DNA of 9,486 bases, taken from the NCBI GenBank assembly GCA_902783215.1, contig CACZQD010000136.1:1-9486 (forward strand), given 5' to 3'. The notes beneath the pieces were generated by a model. It was given only the letters and a program-made list of their open reading frames with translations, had not been told where the DNA came from and made no database searches. Both the position numbers and the translations under genes were made by a program. The DNA is from an uncultured Erysipelotrichaceae bacterium (GTDB lineage Bacteria; Bacillota_I; Bacilli_A; RF39; UBA660). Below are positions 7,346 through 9,486 of this stretch, in pieces (the first letter of the stretch is position 1; each line of letters starts with the position of its first letter).

Positions 7346-7374
7346 ATTATACACTTTAAGTTAAAAAAAGTAAA
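7346..7374 (-). promoter_or_regulatory. Possible mutL promoter
   Basis: TATAAT (7346-7351) and TTTACT (7369-7374) on the minus strand are 17 nt apart, the same -35/-10 pair and spacing as the ftsA promoter. The predicted start near 7339 would put AAGGTGA at the very 5' end of the message, giving a leader of only about 12 nt. It begins immediately after the upstream gene's stop and overlaps a possible terminator arm, so readthrough from upstream is an alternative. Confidence 0.45.
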
Positions 7375-7395
7375 TTACCTAAGCAACTTACTTTT
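7363..7395 (-). terminator. Weak terminator-like hairpin at the end of the dockerin gene
   Basis: In the minus-strand transcript AAAAGTAA (7388-7395) can pair with TTACTTTT (7366-7373) across a 14-nt loop, with three more T residues after it. The stem has only one G-C pair and encloses the stop codon, so termination here would be inefficient. Confidence 0.3.
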
Positions 7396-9324
7396 GTCAA
7401 TTCTATATATTAAAGCATATTTGTAATTGAGAGTGGCAACATCACCAATAGTTGTTTTTTGGTTCGCAACAGGTGCTTTTGAAGAAGTTATTGCCATCGC
7501 AATATATGCATAATTTCCCATAATCGATATACCTTCTGCTTCCATAAATATATTATTGTTTTTATAATCAAAGACAGTGTTTTTCTTCAATAATTTACCA
7601 CTGTTTATATCATAGACATCAATATAAGCAGCTGTTGATTCAGGTTTACTATCTCCTGAATAAATATATAAGTAATTACCATCAATATCATATCCTTGGA
7701 AAGCACGATTAGTCGTTTTAAGTGTAAATTCTTTAATAAGTTTAGAATCTATAGTATTATTATTTGTATTAAAGTTGTATAGATAAAAGTGCTGCTGATT
7801 ATCAAAACTTGACCTAATTAAAGCTTTTCCATTCTTTTCATCAAGTTTAACGTTTTCACGATGAGATTTAATACCATTAATAACCTTAGAAATTTTTTTA
7901 GATGAACTTGGAGTTATAACATTTTTTGCTATACTGTTACCACTATTAATTTTATAAATTGTATTTCCATGATTATTACCATTCTTATCATATGTACTAT
8001 CAGAATCACATGATAGATAATAGAAAACTTGACTGTCAACACTTCTTGTATTCATATCAAACATTCCATGTCCACATTTACCGATATGTTGTACTACAAC
8101 TTTGGAATTATTGTTTGCAATTTGTGTGATTAATAGTTGATGAGGATCATTACTAAATAGATCTTGCGATAAATAGAATATTTCATTGTTATTTATATCT
8201 AATTCAACGTGTAAATCTTGAATTATTTTATCTTTGCCATCTTTAATATAGTCATTTAAATGTCTTGATCCAGGTAGATGAATGGCTTGAAATCCACCAA
8301 TATTATATTTAATCGCAACATTCTTAACGTTAATATTTTTATCAGCAATTGCATTTGTTAAACCATCAAGTTGAAAGAAATTTTTCCATACGGCTTTCAT
8401 TTGAATAGTTTCGTTTGGAGCAGCAATATTTTTAATAGTTTCTTCATCTTCAAAAACATACATTCCATATTTACAACTACCATTATTCATTAAAGGATTA
8501 GTATCATCACTTTTATCAATCCACTCTTCATCACTGTGACTAGCATTTGAATAGCATAATATTTTATTATTCGATAAATTATATGCATTCCATCCTGCAA
8601 ATAAATATGGTTCATTATTAAAATTATTATCTTTATATTTAATATATTTATTTCTTTGTAGTTTATTATTTGCTTTGGATAAATCAAAAGTATTATCACT
8701 CATTGATGTACTATCACTTGATATTCCTCCATTACTATCATATTTGACAATAAATGTTCCAGATTGATTTAATTTTGCAGCTACTTTTATTTCTTTAACA
8801 CATTTTTCACCACTTAATCTATAACTAATATTTTTATCAGTTGATTTAGGACAAACTCTTTTTTCAGATACATTTACATTATTGGTTGTATTCACAGTTG
8901 TATATTCCGATTCAGATACAGATAAAGATATAATTGTATTATGATCATTACTATCAACACGTCCATCAGCATCAATATCTGCAGCAAGTAATTGATTTGA
9001 TGAAAGTTTAATTACTCCGTTAAGATATTTTGAAAGCGTAGTAGCATCATCACGGCTTATTTTATTATCTAGATTAACATCTCCAAGTAAAATAGAAGAT
9101 ATAGTAGTTCTATTAATACACTCATTACCTCTTAGTTCATAATTTTTATCTTCACAATAATAATTAACCGCACTATTACCCATTAAACCACTAGAATTAA
9201 TTCCTAGGGAAATAACTAAGAAAATAGATAAGAGCAATATACAAGGAATAAATAACAATCTAATCTTGTCATTTTTTATAAATTTTAAGTATTTATTTGT
9301 AAATATGATATATTTCTGTTTCAT
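7375..9324 (-). CDS. Modular surface protein: dockerin, InlB-type repeat and probable beta-propeller
   Basis: This is a 649-residue protein without a recognised name. A basic N-terminus and a hydrophobic helix (about 22-42) make it a signal-anchored or secreted protein. A type I dockerin follows at about 80-136, with two calcium loops: DVNLDNKISRDD (82-93) and DIDADGRVDSND (116-127). Two related cysteine-pair motifs flank it (about 57-69 and 158-175), each with a YxLxGxxC ending. Residues about 190-313 look like an interrupted InlB/Listeria-Bacteroides repeat: FIVKYDSNGG, then LFAGWNAY, then IQMKAVW. The C-terminal half (about 315-649) is rich in short beta strands, with FQGYDIDGNYLYIYSG and MEAEGISIMGNYAYIAM. 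It reminds me of helveticin J or TagC/phage receptor-binding propellers; this is inference. No sortase motif is seen. ATG at 9324 has AGGTGA upstream. It appears monocistronic, with its own promoter. Binding to a cohesin or cell-envelope polymer is possible but unproven. Confidence 0.85.
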   Translation of the reverse strand: MKQKYIIFTNKYLKFIKNDKIRLLFIPCILLLSIFLVISLGINSSGLMGNSAVNYYCEDKNYELRGNECINRTTISSILLGDVNLDNKISRDDATTLSKYLNGVIKLSSNQLLAADIDADGRVDSNDHNTIISLSVSESEYTTVNTTNNVNVSEKRVCPKSTDKNISYRLSGEKCVKEIKVAAKLNQSGTFIVKYDSNGGISSDSTSMSDNTFDLSKANNKLQRNKYIKYKDNNFNNEPYLFAGWNAYNLSNNKILCYSNASHSDEEWIDKSDDTNPLMNNGSCKYGMYVFEDEETIKNIAAPNETIQMKAVWKNFFQLDGLTNAIADKNINVKNVAIKYNIGGFQAIHLPGSRHLNDYIKDGKDKIIQDLHVELDINNNEIFYLSQDLFSNDPHQLLITQIANNNSKVVVQHIGKCGHGMFDMNTRSVDSQVFYYLSCDSDSTYDKNGNNHGNTIYKINSGNSIAKNVITPSSSKKISKVINGIKSHRENVKLDEKNGKALIRSSFDNQQHFYLYNFNTNNNTIDSKLIKEFTLKTTNRAFQGYDIDGNYLYIYSGDSKPESTAAYIDVYDINSGKLLKKNTVFDYKNNNIFMEAEGISIMGNYAYIAMAITSSKAPVANQKTTIGDVATLNYKYALIYRIDKSKLLR

Positions 9325-9346
9325 AGTTATTCACCTACTTTAATTA

Positions 9347-9375
9347 ATCATATCACAACATATTTAAAATTACAA
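9347..9375 (-). promoter_or_regulatory. Extended -10 promoter for the dockerin-protein gene
   Basis: On the minus strand TGATATGAT holds an extended -10 (TATGAT at 9347-9352), with TTGTAA (9370-9375, 4 of 6 matches) 17 nt upstream. It lies just after a terminator-like hairpin and before the AGGTGA site of the gene, giving a short leader. Confidence 0.65.
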
Positions 9376-9376
9376 C

Positions 9377-9399
9377 AAAAAAACGTCTAAAAACGTTTT
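9377..9399 (-). terminator. Terminator-like hairpin ending the upstream transcription unit
   Basis: AAAACGT and ACGTTTT (9380-9386 and 9393-9399) form a 7-bp stem with a 6-nt loop. In the minus-strand transcript the second arm runs into a stretch of seven T residues. It would terminate a gene lying to the right of the window. Confidence 0.6.
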
Positions 9400-9426
9400 A
9401 TATAAATGGAAATAATAAGTGTCCGC

Positions 9427-9447
9427 ACATTTAGTTACCTAAAATGT
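9427..9447 (-). repeat. Hairpin with GTAA tetraloop near the right edge
   Basis: In the minus-strand sense, ACATTT-(T)-AG pairs with CTAAATGT around GTAA, an 8-bp stem with one bulged T and a GNRA-type loop. The surrounding 9400-9486 holds no gene start. Two minus-strand frames are open from the right edge for about 15-16 codons, to stops near 9440, so this may be the 3' tail of a truncated gene. Function is unknown. Confidence 0.35.
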
Positions 9448-9486
9448 AAGATCTCTATACTTCTGATAATACCATATTTGAACTCT

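Noticed and set aside
8490..8699. 69-codon minus-strand open frame rich in Ile
   Set aside because: It is out of frame inside the dockerin-protein gene and has the low-complexity Ile-rich composition of a frame shadow.
1..9486. CRISPR array, tRNA, rRNA or riboswitch
   Set aside because: No regularly spaced direct repeats, and no gap long enough for rRNA or a typical riboswitch; the intergenic gaps are at most about 160 bp and are filled by promoters and terminators.

Overview
The window is a low-G+C, cell-walled bacterial chromosome segment in which every gene lies on the minus strand, so biological order runs right to left. Low G+C, strong AGGAG/GGAGG ribosome-binding sites, extended -10 promoters, a type II MurB, an endonuclease-type MutL and the order murG-murB-ftsQ/divIB-(insert)-ftsA-ftsZ point to Bacillota, probably a gut-associated member of Bacilli or a relative. 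That placement is inference. TGA is used as a stop (murG) and TGG as Trp, so the code looks standard rather than mycoplasmal.

Layout, right to left. At 9325-9486 there is a gene-free edge with a terminator-like hairpin, a second hairpin and a promoter. At 7375-9324 lies a secreted or membrane-anchored modular protein with a dockerin, paired-cysteine repeats, an InlB-type repeat and a probable beta-propeller. At 5549-7327 lies mutL, followed by a clear rho-independent terminator. A strong extended -10 promoter at 5460-5487 then starts a division and cell-wall (dcw) operon: murG, murB and ftsQ overlap or nearly touch, and the ftsQ end overlaps the start of a pseudopilin gene (1740-2768). A second promoter directly behind the pseudopilin serves ftsA and ftsZ; ftsZ runs off the left edge.

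MurG and MurB supply peptidoglycan precursors (lipid II and UDP-MurNAc). FtsQ, FtsA and FtsZ build the divisome. MutL belongs to DNA mismatch repair and takes the place where mraY/murD/ftsW-type genes usually precede murG.

The most unusual element is the pseudopilin embedded in this essential operon. It has a type IV prepilin leader and a C-terminal domain resembling C-type-lectin-fold surface domains. Its last part (about 1788-1862) differs abruptly in composition: 18 of 25 codons end in C and none in T, about half G+C in an otherwise very A+T-rich gene, with a run of TAC/AAC/GAC/AGC/TTC codons. This is what adenine-directed mutagenesis of AAC-rich template codons would leave, so it looks like the variable repeat of a diversity-generating retroelement (DGR) acting in trans. 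No reverse transcriptase or template repeat is visible in the window.
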